Assembly (NCBI GenBank): GCA_002292405.1
Contig: DBBW01000025.1
Coordinates: 1-64,000 of the forward strand
Reading direction: 5' to 3'
Origin: Flavobacteriales bacterium UBA974
GTDB lineage: Bacteria > Bacteroidota > Bacteroidia > Flavobacteriales_D > Sanyastnellaceae
Length of the DNA: 64,000 bases
Shown piece by piece: positions 36,218-47,025 of this stretch. The position numbers were made by a program, and so were the translations under genes. The stretch's first letter is position 1, and every line of letters begins with the position of its first letter. A model generated the notes under the pieces. That model did no database searches. It had not been told where the DNA came from and was given only the letters and a program-made list of their open reading frames with translations.

Positions 36218-36952
36218 ATGGGACAGAAAACACATCCAATAGGAAATCGCCTCGGAATTATTCGTGGTTGGGATTCAAACTGGTACGGAGGAAACGACTA
36301 TGGGTCTAAACTTGTAGAAGATTATAAGATACGTGAATACCTTACAGCACGTTTGCGCAAAGCAAGTGTTGCTAATGTTATCATTGAGCGTACTCTTAAA
36401 CTAGTTACTGTTACTATCAAGTCAGCTCGACCTGGTGTTATTATTGGAAAGGGAGGTTCTGAAGTGGATAAGCTTAGAGAAGAACTCAAGAAATTAACAG
36501 GTAAAGATGTTCAAATTAATATATTTGAAATTAAACGACCTGAATTAGATGCTCGTTTAGTCGCTGAGAGTGTTGCTCGTCAATTAGAAGCTAGAATTAA
36601 TCACCGTCGTGCGATTAAAATGTCTATCCAAAGCACGATGCGCTTAGGTGCTGAAGGAATTAAGATAAATATTGCTGGTAGAATTAATGGAGCTGAGATT
36701 GCGAGATCTGAAGCATACAAAGAAGGTCGTATTCCACTTCATACTTTCAGAGCTGATATTGATTACGCTCATGTAGAGGCACACACTACTTATGGTGTAC
36801 TAGGTATTAAATGTTGGATCTGCCGTGGAGAGATTTATGGTAAGCCTGATTTATCACCACTTCCTCCTCAGAAGAAGGAACGTGGAGGAGATCGTAAAGG
36901 TGGAGAACGTCGAGGTGGCGGAGGAGGTCGTCGTAATAACTCACGTAGATAA
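36218..36952 (+). CDS. rpsC: 30S ribosomal protein S3 (uS3)
   Basis: A 244-residue S3 at the mRNA entry site. The KH motif [15 protein letters not shown] and the C-terminal domain ([18 protein letters not shown]) are intact. The last 30 residues are a basic Arg/Gly tail ([17 protein letters not shown]), common in this phylum. Confidence 0.97.
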   Translation: MGQKTHPIGNRLGIIRGWDSNWYGGNDYGSKLVEDYKIREYLTARLRKASVANVIIERTLKLVTVTIKSARPGVIIGKGGSEVDKLREELKKLTGKDVQINIFEIKRPELDARLVAESVARQLEARINHRRAIKMSIQSTMRLGAEGIKINIAGRINGAEIARSEAYKEGRIPLHTFRADIDYAHVEAHTTYGVLGIKCWICRGEIYGKPDLSPLPPQKKERGGDRKGGERRGGGGGRRNNSRR

Positions 36953-36964
36953 TAGCTGACTGAT

Positions 36965-37387
36965 ATGTTACAACCAAAAAGAACTAAGTTTCGTAAAATG
37001 CAAAAAGGCCGTGTTAAGGGCCTTGCATACCGTGGAAGCACAGTAGCATACGGATCATTTGCCATTAAAACCATGGATATAGGTTTTATATCTTCACGTC
37101 AAATTGAGGCAGCTCGTATTGCGATTACACGTTTTATGAAACGTGAAGGTCAAGTATGGATTAGAATATTTCCAGATAAACCCATGACATCTAAGCCTGC
37201 TGAAGTACGTATGGGTAAAGGTAAAGGAGCGCCTTCACATTGGGTAGCCCCGGTTCGTCCTGGACGTATCATGTTTGAAGTTGATGGAGTGACACTAGAG
37301 ACAGCACAAGAGGCTTTACGTCTTGGAGCTCAAAAGCTTCCAGTACGTTGCAAAATTGTTACACGACCAGATTATGCAGGGAAATGA
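36965..37387 (+). CDS. rplP: 50S ribosomal protein L16 (uL16)
   Basis: A 140-residue L16 beginning [19 protein letters not shown], organising the A-site side of the 50S. The conserved PVTSKP-type segment is [16 protein letters not shown]. Its stop overlaps an ATG (37384) of the rpmC frame. Confidence 0.97.
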   Translation: MLQPKRTKFRKMQKGRVKGLAYRGSTVAYGSFAIKTMDIGFISSRQIEAARIAITRFMKREGQVWIRIFPDKPMTSKPAEVRMGKGKGAPSHWVAPVRPGRIMFEVDGVTLETAQEALRLGAQKLPVRCKIVTRPDYAGK

Positions 37388-37392
37388 TTGAA

Positions 37393-37581
37393 ATGAAAGA
37401 AATTAACCAAATGTCTGATAAGGACTTGGTAGAAAGAATAGACGTTGAACGTGAGGCACTTTCAAAGCTTCGCTTTAACCATACAATTGCTGGACTTGAA
37501 ACTCCAACAATTTTGAAAATTCAAAAGCGTGATGTCGCGCGCCTTTTAACTGAGCAAACTGCACGTAATAAAGCATCATGA
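37393..37581 (+). CDS. rpmC: 50S ribosomal protein L29 (uL29)
   Basis: A 62-residue two-helix L29 near the tunnel exit ([20 protein letters not shown]). The start is placed at ATG 37393 to match the family; ATG 37384, which overlaps the rplP stop as ATGA, would add three residues and is equally possible from position. Overlaps rpsQ by 4 bp. Confidence 0.92.
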   Translation: MKEINQMSDKDLVERIDVEREALSKLRFNHTIAGLETPTILKIQKRDVARLLTEQTARNKAS

Positions 37582-37847
37582 GCACTGAAACAATAACACG
37601 TAAACTTAGAAAGGAGCGAGTTGGTATAGTTACATCTAATAAGATGGATAAATCAATTGTAGTTTCTGTAGAGCGTAAAGAGAAGCATCCTTTCTACGGA
37701 AAGTTTGTAACTAAAACAACAAAGCTTGTTGCTCATGATGAGGAACAAACATGTAACATTGGTGATACAGTCCGTATCATGGAAACACGTCCAATTAGTA
37801 AGCGTAAATGCTGGAGGCTGATTGAAGTTGTAGAACGTGTTAAATAA
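37578..37847 (+). CDS. rpsQ: 30S ribosomal protein S17 (uS17)
   Basis: An 89-residue OB-fold protein, early binder of 16S r[23 protein letters not shown] and [20 protein letters not shown] are family signatures. ATGA overlap with rpmC; 19 bp to rplN. Confidence 0.96.
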   Translation: MSTETITRKLRKERVGIVTSNKMDKSIVVSVERKEKHPFYGKFVTKTTKLVAHDEEQTCNIGDTVRIMETRPISKRKCWRLIEVVERVK

Positions 37848-37866
37848 TTAAGATTATTAGGAAACC

Positions 37867-38235
37867 ATGATACAACAAGAATCTCGTATGAAAGTGGCTG
37901 ATAACAGCGGTGCTCGTGAAGCACTCTGTATTCGTGTCCTAGGTGGAACTAAAAGACGTTATGCGTCTATTGGAGATAAGGTGGTTGTAACTGTAAAAAG
38001 TGCGACACCTAACGGAAATATTAAGAAAGGTACGGTTGCTAAGGCTGTCGTTGTACGAACTCGTAAAGAGATTCGCAGAGCTGATGGATCTTATATCCGT
38101 TTTGATGATAATGCTTGCGTTTTGTTAAACGAAACTGGAGATATTCGTGCTACACGTATCTTTGGCCCTGTTGCTCGCGAGTTACGTGATAAGGACTTTA
38201 TGAAAATTGTCTCACTAGCACCGGAGGTGCTGTAA
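37867..38235 (+). CDS. rplN: 50S ribosomal protein L14 (uL14)
   Basis: A 122-residue L14 at the subunit interface, starting [40 protein letters not shown] is the conserved centre. Usual length, no unusual residue. Confidence 0.97.
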   Translation: MIQQESRMKVADNSGAREALCIRVLGGTKRRYASIGDKVVVTVKSATPNGNIKKGTVAKAVVVRTRKEIRRADGSYIRFDDNACVLLNETGDIRATRIFGPVARELRDKDFMKIVSLAPEVL

Positions 38236-38251
38236 GGAAGACTATGGAAAG

Positions 38252-38572
38252 ATGGAAAAGCGACTAAAAATAAAATCTGGTGATTCAGTAAAAGTTCTTT
38301 CAGGCGGAAGCCGTGGAAAAACTGGATCTGTACTCTCTGTTGATCGCAAAAAAGATCGTGTGGTTATTGAAGGTGTAAACATCATCACTAAGCACGTTAA
38401 GCCAAGCGCCTCTAACCCTCAGGGGGGAGTCGTTAAAGTAGAAGCAGGTATTCACATTTCTAATGTGATGGTTGTTGATTCTGCTGGCAATGCAACTCGA
38501 GTAGGACGTCGTCGTAATGACGCTGGTAAACTTACTCGTTACTCTAAGAAATCAAACGAAGATCTGAAGTAA
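38252..38572 (+). CDS. rplX: 50S ribosomal protein L24 (uL24)
   Basis: A 106-residue KOW-domain assembly initiator: IKSGDSVKVLSGGSRGKTG followed by VEGVNIITKHVKPS-type residues (IEGVNIITKHVKPS). Its last base is the first base of the rplE ATG (TAATG). Confidence 0.96.
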   Translation: MEKRLKIKSGDSVKVLSGGSRGKTGSVLSVDRKKDRVVIEGVNIITKHVKPSASNPQGGVVKVEAGIHISNVMVVDSAGNATRVGRRRNDAGKLTRYSKKSNEDLK

Positions 38573-39123
38573 TGACATACGTATCTAGACTTCAAGCGCA
38601 ATACAAAGACGAGATTGTTCCTGCTTTAATAAAAAAGTTTGAATATACAAGTCTTATGCAAGCGCCTTGTATCACGAAAATTTGCTTGAACCAAGGAGTT
38701 GGTCAAGCAGTAGGTGATCGTAAAATGGTGAATACTGCCGTTGATGAGATGTCAATTATCTCTGGACAAAAAGCAGTTAAGACGATGTCCACTAAAGATG
38801 TTTCTAACTTTAAACTCCGTAAGGATATGCCTATCGGTTGTAAAGTTACATTACGTCGAGATAAAATGTATGACTTTTTAGACCGTCTTATTTCTATCAC
38901 ACTACCACGTACTCGTGATTTCCAAGGTATTAAAGCTAAAGGCTTTGATGGTAGAGGGAATTTCACTTTTGGTATCAAAGAACAGCTCGTCTTCCCTGAG
39001 ATTAACATCGATGATGTTAAGCATATCAATGGGATGGACATTACTATTGTTACATCTGCAAACACTGATGAAGAAGCAAAAGCTTTATTATCAGAGTTTG
39101 GATTTCCCTTCAAAAACAACTAA
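38572..39123 (+). CDS. rplE: 50S ribosomal protein L5 (uL5)
   Basis: A 183-residue 5S rRNA-binding protein. [18 protein letters not shown] and the C-terminal [16 protein letters not shown] with [10 protein letters not shown] are conserved. The stop overlaps the rplX end by one base at its start, and rpsN follows after 2 bp. Confidence 0.97.
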   Translation: MTYVSRLQAQYKDEIVPALIKKFEYTSLMQAPCITKICLNQGVGQAVGDRKMVNTAVDEMSIISGQKAVKTMSTKDVSNFKLRKDMPIGCKVTLRRDKMYDFLDRLISITLPRTRDFQGIKAKGFDGRGNFTFGIKEQLVFPEINIDDVKHINGMDITIVTSANTDEEAKALLSEFGFPFKNN

Positions 39124-39125
39124 GC

Positions 39126-39395
39126 ATGGCTAAAGAAAGCATGAAAGCGCGAGAGCGCAAGCGCGCTAGAATGGTAGCAAAATATGCTGCTAAGCGCAAA
39201 GCCTTGAAGGAGGCTGGTGACTGGGAAGGCTTTCAAAAGCTCCCACCAAATTCGGCAGCTGTGCGTATGCACAACCGTTGCCAGATCACAGGACGTCCTC
39301 GCGGATATATGCGTCAGTTTGGCGTTTCCCGTGTTCTATTTCGCAAATTGGCCCTATCGGGTCGCATCCCAGGAGTAAGGAAAGCTAGCTGGTAA
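39126..39395 (+). CDS. rpsN: 30S ribosomal protein S14, zinc-free form (uS14)
   Basis: An 89-residue S14 of the long form: the only Cys is in [15 protein letters not shown], so the CxxC zinc ribbon of the short form is missing. The C-terminal [18 protein letters not shown] is standard. Two bases after rplE. Confidence 0.97.
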   Translation: MAKESMKARERKRARMVAKYAAKRKALKEAGDWEGFQKLPPNSAAVRMHNRCQITGRPRGYMRQFGVSRVLFRKLALSGRIPGVRKASW

Positions 39396-39427
39396 GCGCT
39401 TTCTCAATCCATTAATAGAATACTGAT

Positions 39428-39826
39428 ATGCACAGTGATCCTTTAGCAGACCTAATAACGCGCATTCGCAATGCGCAAATGGCACAACACAAAGTGGTAA
39501 ACGTACCTGCTTCTAATTTGAAGAAGGAGGTTACTAAAATCCTCTTTGATCAAGGTTTTATCCTCAACTATAAATTTGTTGATGAGAAACCTCAAGGAAC
39601 CATTAAAATTGCGTTACGTTATGACGATAAGACTCGTAGACCTGCTATTACAGAAGTTAAGCGCTTCTCTAGACCGGGTTTACGTAAATACGGAGCGGCT
39701 TCGGAGTTGCCACGTGTACTTAACGGATTAGGTATAAGTATTATTTCAACCAACAAAGGTTTGATGACTGACAAGGAAGCTCGTCGTCTGAATATTGGTG
39801 GAGAAATCATTTGTACAGTTTACTGA
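39428..39826 (+). CDS. rpsH: 30S ribosomal protein S8 (uS8)
   Basis: A 132-residue 16S-binding protein: DPLADLITRIRNAQMAQH at the N-terminus and STNKGLMTDKEARRLNIGGE at the C-terminus. In E. coli S8 represses the spc operon at the rplE start; whether a copy of that helix exists here was not resolved. Confidence 0.97.
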   Translation: MHSDPLADLITRIRNAQMAQHKVVNVPASNLKKEVTKILFDQGFILNYKFVDEKPQGTIKIALRYDDKTRRPAITEVKRFSRPGLRKYGAASELPRVLNGLGISIISTNKGLMTDKEARRLNIGGEIICTVY

Positions 39827-39843
39827 TATTAAGCAATAGAGAA

Positions 39844-40395
39844 ATGTCTCGTATAGGAAAAGCCCCCATAACAATCCCCGAAGGAGTTACTGTTTCAATT
39901 GAAAACTCAATTGTAACGGTGAAAGGCTCTAAAGGTGAGCTAAGTCAAGAAATTGATTCAGCAATCTCAATGATCGTTGAAGACAATGTAATTACATTTA
40001 CTCGTTCTTCGAATGATAAGGAATTTAGATCTAAGCATGGATTATACCGAGCTCTTATCTTTAATATGATTGTAGGTGTCACACAAGGTTACACTAAAGA
40101 GCTTGAGCTATATGGTGTTGGTTTTAGAGCATCTTCTCAAGGTCAACAATTAACATTAAGTCTTGGTTTTAGCCATACTATTGTTATGCAATTGCCTGCT
40201 GAAGTTTCACTTCAAGCAGAAACAAAAAAAGGTCAGCCACCTATAGTTACGTTAGCGTCACATGATAAACAACTCATCGGTACTGTAGCTGCAAAAATCC
40301 GTTCACTACGTAAACCAGAACCATATAAGGGTAAAGGTATTCGTTACAAGGGAGAAGTAATTCGTAGAAAAGCTGGTAAGACGGCTGCAAAATAA
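39844..40395 (+). CDS. rplF: 50S ribosomal protein L6 (uL6)
   Basis: A 183-residue L6 starting [17 protein letters not shown]. The longer open frame from 39811 overlaps rpsH and is not homologous. The C-terminal [21 protein letters not shown] is conserved (residues 160-180). Confidence 0.96.
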   Translation: MSRIGKAPITIPEGVTVSIENSIVTVKGSKGELSQEIDSAISMIVEDNVITFTRSSNDKEFRSKHGLYRALIFNMIVGVTQGYTKELELYGVGFRASSQGQQLTLSLGFSHTIVMQLPAEVSLQAETKKGQPPIVTLASHDKQLIGTVAAKIRSLRKPEPYKGKGIRYKGEVIRRKAGKTAAK

Positions 40396-40406
40396 TTGAA
40401 GAAGTA

Positions 40407-40763
40407 ATGTCAACTAGTAAAAAAACATTAGCTCGTTTAAAAGTCAGACGCCGCGTCCGCGGTAAATTGTCTGGAACATCAGACCGTCCTAGATTGTCTG
40501 TATTCCGTAGTAATAAGCAGATTTATGCTCAAATTATAGACGACTTGAGTGGTCGTACTTTAGCTTCAGCATCGTCTTTAAGTAAAGATGACACAAAGAA
40601 TCAACCTAAACTAGAGCAAGCTTCTTCCGTAGGTACTATGATTGCTGAGCAAGCAAAAAATGCAGGAATTACTAACGTGGTATTTGATCGCAGTGGTTAC
40701 TTATTTCACGGTCGTGTTAAACAATTAGCGCAAGCTGCCCGCGATGGGGGTCTCAAATTCTAA
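40407..40763 (+). CDS. rplR: 50S ribosomal protein L18 (uL18)
   Basis: A 118-residue 5S rRNA partner of L5: [20 protein letters not shown], then [20 protein letters not shown]. Two bases before rpsE. Confidence 0.96.
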   Translation: MSTSKKTLARLKVRRRVRGKLSGTSDRPRLSVFRSNKQIYAQIIDDLSGRTLASASSLSKDDTKNQPKLEQASSVGTMIAEQAKNAGITNVVFDRSGYLFHGRVKQLAQAARDGGLKF

Positions 40764-40765
40764 AT

Positions 40766-41350
40766 ATGATGAATCAAGGACAAGGACAAAGTCAAGGACA
40801 AGGACAAGGACAAGGTAAGCGCAACCAGCGACCAGGTGGAAAACGCGAACAACAAAGTAGGACTGGCGATCCAGATTTGAAAGAGCGTTTAGTAGGTATA
40901 AATCGTGTTGCAAAAACTACCAAAGGTGGTCGTACTTTTAGTTTTAGCGCTATTGTAGTCGTTGGAAATGAAAAGGGTCAGGTTGGTCATGGCTTAGGTA
41001 AAAGCCGTGAAGTAGCTACTGCTATTCAGAAAGGTATCGATATTGGTAAAAAGGATATGATTACTGTACCAGTAATTAACGGTACGATTCCTCATAGACA
41101 AGAAATGAAATATGCGGGTGCTCACATCCTTATTAGACCTGCATCTCCAGGAACTGGTGTAATTGCTGGTGGAGCAATGCGTGCGGTGCTAGAGAGTGCT
41201 GGAATTAAGAATGTACTTGCTAAGTCTTTGGGATCTTCAAACCCACATAATGTTGTTAAAGCTACATTTAATGCTTTAAAAGAACTGCGTGACGCTAAAA
41301 CAATTGCAAATATTCGTGGTATTTCTATGTCAAAAGTATTTCAAGGCTGA
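40766..41350 (+). CDS. rpsE: 30S ribosomal protein S5 with Gln-Gly repeat N-terminus (uS5)
   Basis: A 194-residue S5. Residues 22 onward are standard, with [19 protein letters not shown] and [14 protein letters not shown]. Residues 4-17 are seven Gln-Gly/Ser dipeptides encoded by seven 6-base units (40775-40816), an addition to the usual N-terminus. ATG 40769 is an alternative start one codon later. The extension lies on the outer face near the mRNA entry, so it may be tolerated as a flexible tail. Confidence 0.95.
   Translation: MMNQGQGQSQGQGQGQGKRNQRPGGKREQQSRTGDPDLKERLVGINRVAKTTKGGRTFSFSAIVVVGNEKGQVGHGLGKSREVATAIQKGIDIGKKDMITVPVINGTIPHRQEMKYAGAHILIRPASPGTGVIAGGAMRAVLESAGIKNVLAKSLGSSNPHNVVKATFNALKELRDAKTIANIRGISMSKVFQG
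40775..40816 (+). repeat. Hexanucleotide tandem repeat inside rpsE
   Basis: Seven consecutive 6-base units follow the pattern CAAGGA; five are exact, one is CAAAGT and the last is CAAGGT. They encode Gln-Gly/Ser dipeptides in frame, so gain or loss of units would not shift the frame. Confidence 0.85.
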
Positions 41351-41358
41351 ACTTAAGA

Positions 41359-41541
41359 ATGATGAGTAAAGTTATTATAACACAAGTCCGTAGTGCAATT
41401 AATCGCACAAAACGTCAGAAGGCTACAATTCAGGCGTTAGGAATTAAGAAGCTTAACAACCCTGTTGAGCATGAAGCAACACCTCAAATAATGGGAATGA
41501 TTCGTAAAGTGAGTCATCTTGTAAAATTTGAAGAAAAATAA
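41359..41541 (+). CDS. rpmD: 50S ribosomal protein L30 (uL30)
   Basis: A 60-residue L30 (IITQVRSAINRTKRQKATIQ, then the short helix IMGMIRKVSHLVKFEE). The second ATG at 41362 is an alternative start by one codon. The gene is small but in its expected place between rpsE and rplO. Confidence 0.94.
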   Translation: MMSKVIITQVRSAINRTKRQKATIQALGIKKLNNPVEHEATPQIMGMIRKVSHLVKFEEK

Positions 41542-41559
41542 TCAAATCCAGAAATAATC

Positions 41560-42021
41560 ATGAATCTAAGCAATCTTACACCTGCAAAAGGATCTATTAA
41601 GAATCGCAAGCGAATTGGTCGTGGAGAGGGTTCTGGACATGGTGGTACATCTACACGTGGGCACAAAGGAGCGAAGTCACGTTCAGGGTATTCGTCTAAA
41701 ATCGGATTTGAAGGTGGTCAAATGCCACTTCAACGTCGTGTGCCTAAATTTGGTTTTGTAAGTCCTAATCGTGTTGAATACAAAGGTATTAACCTTGATG
41801 TATTACAAAAACTTTCAGAAAAAATTGGATCTACAACAATTACACCAAAAGAAATTGTGGAAAACAGTCTTGCAGGCAAGCATGATTTAATAAAGATTTT
41901 AGGTAGGGGTGAGGTTACATCTAAGTTAGATGTAACAGCACATCAATATTCTAAAACAGCTTCAGAAGCTTTAACAGCTGCTGGCGGTTCGGTTACAACT
42001 ATTGATAGTATAGGCAAATGA
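41560..42021 (+). CDS. rplO: 50S ribosomal protein L15 (uL15)
   Basis: A 153-residue L15 with the Gly-rich, basic N-terminus ([20 protein letters not shown]) that enters the 50S core, and the [16 protein letters not shown] signature. Overlaps secY by 4 bp, coupling the ribosomal and translocon genes. Confidence 0.96.
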   Translation: MNLSNLTPAKGSIKNRKRIGRGEGSGHGGTSTRGHKGAKSRSGYSSKIGFEGGQMPLQRRVPKFGFVSPNRVEYKGINLDVLQKLSEKIGSTTITPKEIVENSLAGKHDLIKILGRGEVTSKLDVTAHQYSKTASEALTAAGGSVTTIDSIGK

Positions 42022-43367
42022 GACTGTTTTCTAAACTTGCCGATATTTGGCGTCACGAAGAACTTAGAAATAAGATATGGGTAACACTAGGTCTTATTCT
42101 AGTATACAGAATCGGCTCATTTATCGTTATTCCTGGTGTAAATGGTGATGTTCTAGCGGAGCAAATGAATGCGCTTGGAAGTGGCGGTGGTTTAGGAGAT
42201 ATTTTATCTCTATTCACTGGAGGAGCTTTCACAAGAGCTTCTATTTTTGCTTTAGGTATTATGCCTTATATATCCGCTTCAATTATTGTTCAACTTATGA
42301 GCATTGCTGTACCTGCAGTACAGAAGCTACAAGCTGAAGGTGAAAGTGGACGTAAGAAAATAACTCAAGGTACAAGGTTTCTTACAATTGCAATCTCATT
42401 AGTACAAGCTCCAGGATATCTTGCATCGACTGTGGTTTCAGTACCAGGTGCTGTTGTTAACCCAAGTACTTTTTGGTGGTTTTCTGCTGTGATGATTATA
42501 GTTAGTAGTACACTTGTTATTATGTGGTTAGGTGAGCGTATTACTGATAAAGGTGTAGGTAATGGTATTTCTTTACTTATTATGATTGGAATTATTGCGA
42601 CATTTCCACAAGCATTAATACAAGAATTTGTTCATCCCGATTCAACTATTTATTTCTTCTTAGTTGAAATTGCGTTCTTTTTGATTGTAATTGGAGCTAG
42701 TGTTGCTCTAGTGCAAGGTATTCGTAAAGTACCAGTACAGATGGCAAAGCTGCAACAAGCGGATAACATGATTCCTTCAGGATCTGGAGCCAGAAGTTTT
42801 ATACCATTAAAAGTTAACTCTTCAGGAGTGATGCCTATCATTTTTGCACAGGCTATTATGTTTGTGCCGTTATATATGACACAATCTGAGTCATTACAGG
42901 GGAATGCCTTTTTACAAAGTTTAAGTGATTTTAATGGTGTAGGTTACAATGTGTTATTCTTTTTCATGATTGTAGCTTTCACTTATTTTTATACTGCGAT
43001 TACTGTAAACCCTAATCAGATGGCTGATGATTTAAAACGCCAAAACAGTTTTGTGCCAGGTATAAAACCAGGAAGAGCCACTGCAGAATTTTTAGATGAT
43101 GTTTTATCTAAGATCACTTTGCCAGGAGCTATTTTTCTTGGATTCATTGCGATATTACCAGCAATTGTGTTTAACCTTGGTTTAACACATTCACAATCAT
43201 TTTCCATTTTCTTTGGCGGAACATCGCTATTGATTATGGTGGGAGTTATTCTTGACACTCTTCAACAGATTGAAAGCTATTTGCTTTCTCGTCATTATGA
43301 CGGATTGATGAAGTCTGGAAAGATGCGTAGTCGTTCACAGTCACCTGTGGGAGGTTTAGGAGGTTAA
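42018..43367 (+). CDS. secY: Protein translocase subunit SecY
   Basis: A 449-residue channel of the Sec translocon with ten predicted membrane helices. A plug-region segment ([30 protein letters not shown]) is at about residues 53-82, GNGISLLIM is in helix 5, and the cytosolic loop with [13 protein letters not shown] is at about 330. Overlaps rplO by 4 bp; map follows after 7 bp. Confidence 0.97.
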   Translation: MRLFSKLADIWRHEELRNKIWVTLGLILVYRIGSFIVIPGVNGDVLAEQMNALGSGGGLGDILSLFTGGAFTRASIFALGIMPYISASIIVQLMSIAVPAVQKLQAEGESGRKKITQGTRFLTIAISLVQAPGYLASTVVSVPGAVVNPSTFWWFSAVMIIVSSTLVIMWLGERITDKGVGNGISLLIMIGIIATFPQALIQEFVHPDSTIYFFLVEIAFFLIVIGASVALVQGIRKVPVQMAKLQQADNMIPSGSGARSFIPLKVNSSGVMPIIFAQAIMFVPLYMTQSESLQGNAFLQSLSDFNGVGYNVLFFFMIVAFTYFYTAITVNPNQMADDLKRQNSFVPGIKPGRATAEFLDDVLSKITLPGAIFLGFIAILPAIVFNLGLTHSQSFSIFFGGTSLLIMVGVILDTLQQIESYLLSRHYDGLMKSGKMRSRSQSPVGGLGG

Positions 43368-43374
43368 TTACGAT

Positions 43375-44169
43375 ATGAGTTTAGGACGACGAATCCGTAT
43401 AAAATCGGAAGAAGAAGTCGAGCTTATTCGTAAAAGTTCATTGCTTGTTGGGAGGACTTTAGCAGAAGTAGCAGCACTGGTTACACCAGGAGTTACTACT
43501 ATACAGTTAGACACCATTGCCGAGGAATTTATCCGAGACAATAGAGCGGAGCCGGGTTTTAAAGGATATGGGGGATTCCCCAATACACTTTGTACTTCGG
43601 TGAATGCTGCTGTAGTCCATGGAATACCAAATGATAAACCATTAAATAATGGAGATATTGTTTCGATAGACTGTGGTACGCTAATGAATGGATTTTATGG
43701 AGATAGCGCTTATACTTTTGAAGTAGGAGAGGTTGATCCTGAGATTCAAAAATTATTAAAAGTCACAAAAGAATGCCTTACTCTTTCGATAGAACAAGCA
43801 ATCGTTGGTAAGCGTATTGGCGATATAGGAGCAGCTTGTCAAAAGCATGCAGAATCATTCGGTTATGGTGTGGTTCGCGAATTAGTTGGTCATGGATTGG
43901 GGCGAGAGCTTCATGAAGCACCAGAAGTTCCTAATTATGGTCGCCGTGGAAACGGCCCACGTTTAGTAGATGGCATGGTGCTAGCTATTGAACCAATGAT
44001 CAACCTTGGAAAATGCGATGTTCGTACTGATAAGGATGGTTGGACAATTGTGACTAATGATAATTTGGTTTCTGCTCATTTCGAACACGATATAGTTGTT
44101 AGGAAAGGGAAAGCCGAAATCCTCTCAAGTTTTGTAGAAATAGAAAGAGTTATTAATAAAACGAAATAG
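43375..44169 (+). CDS. map: Methionine aminopeptidase, type I
   Basis: A 264-residue metalloprotease removing the initiator Met. Metal ligands are visible in [19 protein letters not shown], in [18 protein letters not shown] and in AIEPMINLG, with the last Glu in FEHDIVV. No zinc-binding N-terminal extension. Follows secY as in most Bacteroidota. Confidence 0.96.
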   Translation: MSLGRRIRIKSEEEVELIRKSSLLVGRTLAEVAALVTPGVTTIQLDTIAEEFIRDNRAEPGFKGYGGFPNTLCTSVNAAVVHGIPNDKPLNNGDIVSIDCGTLMNGFYGDSAYTFEVGEVDPEIQKLLKVTKECLTLSIEQAIVGKRIGDIGAACQKHAESFGYGVVRELVGHGLGRELHEAPEVPNYGRRGNGPRLVDGMVLAIEPMINLGKCDVRTDKDGWTIVTNDNLVSAHFEHDIVVRKGKAEILSSFVEIERVINKTK

Positions 44170-44188
44170 ATCGAAAATAAATAAGCGA

Positions 44189-44410
44189 ATGGCGAAACAA
44201 GAATCTATCACACAAGATGGAACAATCTTAGAGGCATTGTCTAATGCAATGTTTAGAGTTGAATTAGAAAATGGGCATGTAATTACTGCTCATATCTCTG
44301 GAAAAATGAGGATGTATTACATCAAGATTTTGCCTAGTGACCGTGTGAAAGTTGAGATGTCTCCATATGACTTGTCTAAAGGCCGAATCACTTTTCGATA
44401 TAAAAAATAA
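44189..44410 (+). CDS. infA: Translation initiation factor IF-1
   Basis: A 73-residue OB-fold initiation factor: [20 protein letters not shown] and [16 protein letters not shown] are conserved. 19 bp after map, 11 bp before rpmJ. Confidence 0.96.
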   Translation: MAKQESITQDGTILEALSNAMFRVELENGHVITAHISGKMRMYYIKILPSDRVKVEMSPYDLSKGRITFRYKK

Positions 44411-44421
44411 AAATCAGCCCA

Positions 44422-44538
44422 ATGAAAACACGCGCATCCATAAAGAAGCGAACGGCAGATTGTAAAATCGTTCGCCGTAAAGGACGACTATTCGTAATTA
44501 ACAAGAAGAATCCTAAAATGAAGCAACGTCAGGGTTAA
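44422..44538 (+). CDS. rpmJ: 50S ribosomal protein L36, zinc-free (bL36)
   Basis: A 38-residue gene too short for many gene finders: [20 protein letters not shown] at the start and [12 protein letters not shown] at the end. Only one Cys of the classical C-C-C-H zinc site is left, as in other Bacteroidota L36 proteins I know. It sits between infA and rpsM, its usual place. Confidence 0.95.
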   Translation: MKTRASIKKRTADCKIVRRKGRLFVINKKNPKMKQRQG

Positions 44539-44566
44539 TCCTGATTTTGCAAAATTCAATATACTC

Positions 44567-44935
44567 ATGGCACGTATAGCTGGTGTAGATATTCCTCGCA
44601 ACAAGCGCGGAGCAATTTCCTTAACGTACATCTACGGCGTAGGCCGAAGTCGTGCGCTTAAAATTCTTATTGAGGCTGGTGTAGACTCGAATAAAAATGT
44701 AGATGAGTGGAGTGACGATGAAGTCGGTTCAATTCGTAACATTATTGGTTCAAGTTTCAAAGTTGAAGGAGAATTAAGATCTGAAACACAATCAGATATT
44801 AAACGTTTGATGGATATCGGTTGTTACCGTGGTATTCGTCATCGTAACGGTTTACCTTTGCGCGGTCAAAGAACAAAAAATAATTCTAGAACTCGTAAAG
44901 GACGAAGGAAGACTGTAGCAAATAAGAAAGAATAA
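44567..44935 (+). CDS. rpsM: 30S ribosomal protein S13 (uS13)
   Basis: A 122-residue S13 of the head, contacting P-site t[23 protein letters not shown] and [20 protein letters not shown] are conserved. The gap to rpsK is 60 bp, the longest within this part of the cluster. Confidence 0.97.
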   Translation: MARIAGVDIPRNKRGAISLTYIYGVGRSRALKILIEAGVDSNKNVDEWSDDEVGSIRNIIGSSFKVEGELRSETQSDIKRLMDIGCYRGIRHRNGLPLRGQRTKNNSRTRKGRRKTVANKKE

Positions 44936-44995
44936 CAAAGAGTTAGCTCTATTAATTTTGTCCGCAAGGACTGATCACCTCCAATATAAATAATT
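44936..44995 (+). promoter_or_regulatory. rpsM-rpsK spacer with hairpin and 16S-3'-end-like sequence
   Basis: GTCC-GCAA-GGAC (44960-44971) is a stem closed by a GNRA-type tetraloop, directly followed by GATCACCTCC (44973-44982), identical to the conserved 3' end of bacterial 16S rRNA. rpsK begins 13 bases later. It may be a ribosomal-protein or ribosome-binding leader; coincidence cannot be excluded. Confidence 0.4.
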
Positions 44996-45379
44996 ATGGC
45001 AAAAAACGCCAAGAATAAGAAAAATGTAAAAGTTGACTCCGTAGGAGAAGCTCATATACATTCTTCGTTTAATAACATCATCATCTCCTTGACTAATATT
45101 ACAGGCCAGGTGATTTCCTGGTCAAGTGCCGGGAAAATGGGTTTTCGTGGATCTAAAAAGAACACACCATATGCTGCACAATGTGCTGCCGAAGATTGCG
45201 GAAAAGAAGCAATGGAATTTGGGCTTAAAAAAGTTCGAGTTTTTGTGAAAGGTCCTGGATCTGGTCGCGAGAGCGCTATTCGTACCCTTCATAACATGGG
45301 AATTCAAGTTACAGAGATTGTAGATGTAACCCCACTACCTCATAATGGTTGTCGCCCTCCAAAGCGTCGCCGAGTTTAA
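44996..45379 (+). CDS. rpsK: 30S ribosomal protein S11 (uS11)
   Basis: A 127-residue platform protein: [20 protein letters not shown] and the C-terminal [18 protein letters not shown] are conserved. Preceded by a 60-bp spacer with a possible regulatory hairpin. Confidence 0.97.
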   Translation: MAKNAKNKKNVKVDSVGEAHIHSSFNNIIISLTNITGQVISWSSAGKMGFRGSKKNTPYAAQCAAEDCGKEAMEFGLKKVRVFVKGPGSGRESAIRTLHNMGIQVTEIVDVTPLPHNGCRPPKRRRV

Positions 45380-45405
45380 TAATTACAAACTAAGAATTTT
45401 TAATC

Positions 45406-46011
45406 ATGGCACGTTATCGCGGACCCAAATCAAAAATTGCCCGTCGCTTCAAAGAAGCAATCTTTGGCCCAGACAAAGCTTTAGAACGTAAAGCTTATGG
45501 ACCAGGACAGCACGGGAATACTCGTCGAAGAAAGAAGGAGTCTGAGTACTCTGTTCAATTAATTGAAAAGCAGAAAGCAAAATATACTTATGGAATTTTG
45601 GAGAAACAATTCTCAAATCTGTTTAAATCAGCTAGTTCTAAGAAGGGTGTTACTGGTGATTTACTACTTCAAATGTGCGAAAGTCGTTTGGATAATGTTG
45701 TTTACCGTCTCGGAATAAGCACCACAAGAAGAGGTGCAAGGCAATTAGTATCACATAGACACATTACTATTAATGGTAGTGTTGTTAATATCCCATCTTG
45801 CAATGTTCGCCCTGGTGACGTTGTAGGAGTTAGGGAAAAGAGTAAGTCTCTAGAGATTATTTCAATGTCTTTAGGGTCAAGTACTCAAAATCATGAGTGG
45901 CTTAATTGGGATATTCAGGCTATGTCTGGAACTTTAGTTAGCGCCCCAACTCGTGATCAGATCCCTGAAAACATCAAGGAATCTTTAATTGTAGAATTGT
46001 ACTCTAAGTAA
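45406..46011 (+). CDS. rpsD: 30S ribosomal protein S4 (uS4)
   Basis: A 201-residue 16S-binding assembly initiator. The S4 domain has [20 protein letters not shown] and [14 protein letters not shown]. The N-terminus has no zinc-type CxxC cluster, as in the longer zinc-free form. It sits between rpsK and rpoA. Confidence 0.97.
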   Translation: MARYRGPKSKIARRFKEAIFGPDKALERKAYGPGQHGNTRRRKKESEYSVQLIEKQKAKYTYGILEKQFSNLFKSASSKKGVTGDLLLQMCESRLDNVVYRLGISTTRRGARQLVSHRHITINGSVVNIPSCNVRPGDVVGVREKSKSLEIISMSLGSSTQNHEWLNWDIQAMSGTLVSAPTRDQIPENIKESLIVELYSK

Positions 46012-46029
46012 TATAGAACAAGAATATTC

Positions 46030-47022
46030 ATGGCTATTATCGATTTTCAACAACCGGACAAAGTAATTATGTTAGACTCTTCTGAGTATAATGGACGCTT
46101 TGAATTCCGCCCACTAGAACCTGGTTTTGGTATAACTGTAGGAAATGCGCTTCGTCGCATTCTACTTTCATCATTAGAAGGTTTTGCGATAACTTCTGTT
46201 CGTATCGACGGTGTCGATCATGAATACTCTACTATAAAGGGAGTAATGGAAGATATGACTGAGCTTATACTTAACCTCAAGCAGGTTAGATTTAAGCGTC
46301 AGATTGAAGATACTGATTCTGAAACAGTAACCGTTTCAGTCAAAGGTAAAAAATCACTAACTGCTGGTGATCTTGGTAAGTTTACATCTGCCTTTCAGGT
46401 GATTAATTCTGACCTAGTTCTCTGTCGCATGGAGAATGATGTAGAGCTAAAGATGGAATTGACCATTGGTAAAGGACGTGGATACGTTCAAGCCAATGAC
46501 AATGTTCGTACTGACGCTCCTATAGGAACTATTTCTCTAGATAGTATCTTCACTCCCATCCGAAACGTTAAGTACAGCATTGAAAACTTTCGTGTTGAAC
46601 AACGCATTGATTATGAAAAATTAATCATCGAACTTGATTGCGATGGAAGTATAACACCTAAAGATGCGTTACAAGAAGCTGCGAAGATTTTAATACATCA
46701 CTTCATGCTTTTCTCAGATGAACGTATTTCTTTAGGGACAGATGAGCAACAAGAGACTGAAGAATTTGATGAGTCAAGTCTTCATATGAGGCAACTGCTT
46801 AAAACCAAGTTATCTGACATGGACCTAAGTGTTCGTGCTCTTAACTGTCTGAAAGCGGCTGATATTGAGACATTAGGAGACTTAGTTGCATTTAATAAAA
46901 ATGACCTTTTGAAATTCCGTAACTTTGGTAAGAAGTCTTTAACGGAACTTGAAGAATTGGTTGAGATTAAGAACCTTGCGTTTGGTATGGACGTAAGTAA
47001 GTACAAACTTGATAAGGAGTAA
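46030..47022 (+). CDS. rpoA: RNA polymerase alpha subunit
   Basis: A 330-residue alpha subunit. The N-terminal dimerisation domain has [20 protein letters not shown], and the C-terminal domain (about 255-320) binds promoters and activators ([20 protein letters not shown]). Normal length. rplQ follows after 3 bp. Confidence 0.97.
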   Translation: MAIIDFQQPDKVIMLDSSEYNGRFEFRPLEPGFGITVGNALRRILLSSLEGFAITSVRIDGVDHEYSTIKGVMEDMTELILNLKQVRFKRQIEDTDSETVTVSVKGKKSLTAGDLGKFTSAFQVINSDLVLCRMENDVELKMELTIGKGRGYVQANDNVRTDAPIGTISLDSIFTPIRNVKYSIENFRVEQRIDYEKLIIELDCDGSITPKDALQEAAKILIHHFMLFSDERISLGTDEQQETEEFDESSLHMRQLLKTKLSDMDLSVRALNCLKAADIETLGDLVAFNKNDLLKFRNFGKKSLTELEELVEIKNLAFGMDVSKYKLDKE

Positions 47023-47025
47023 GCT

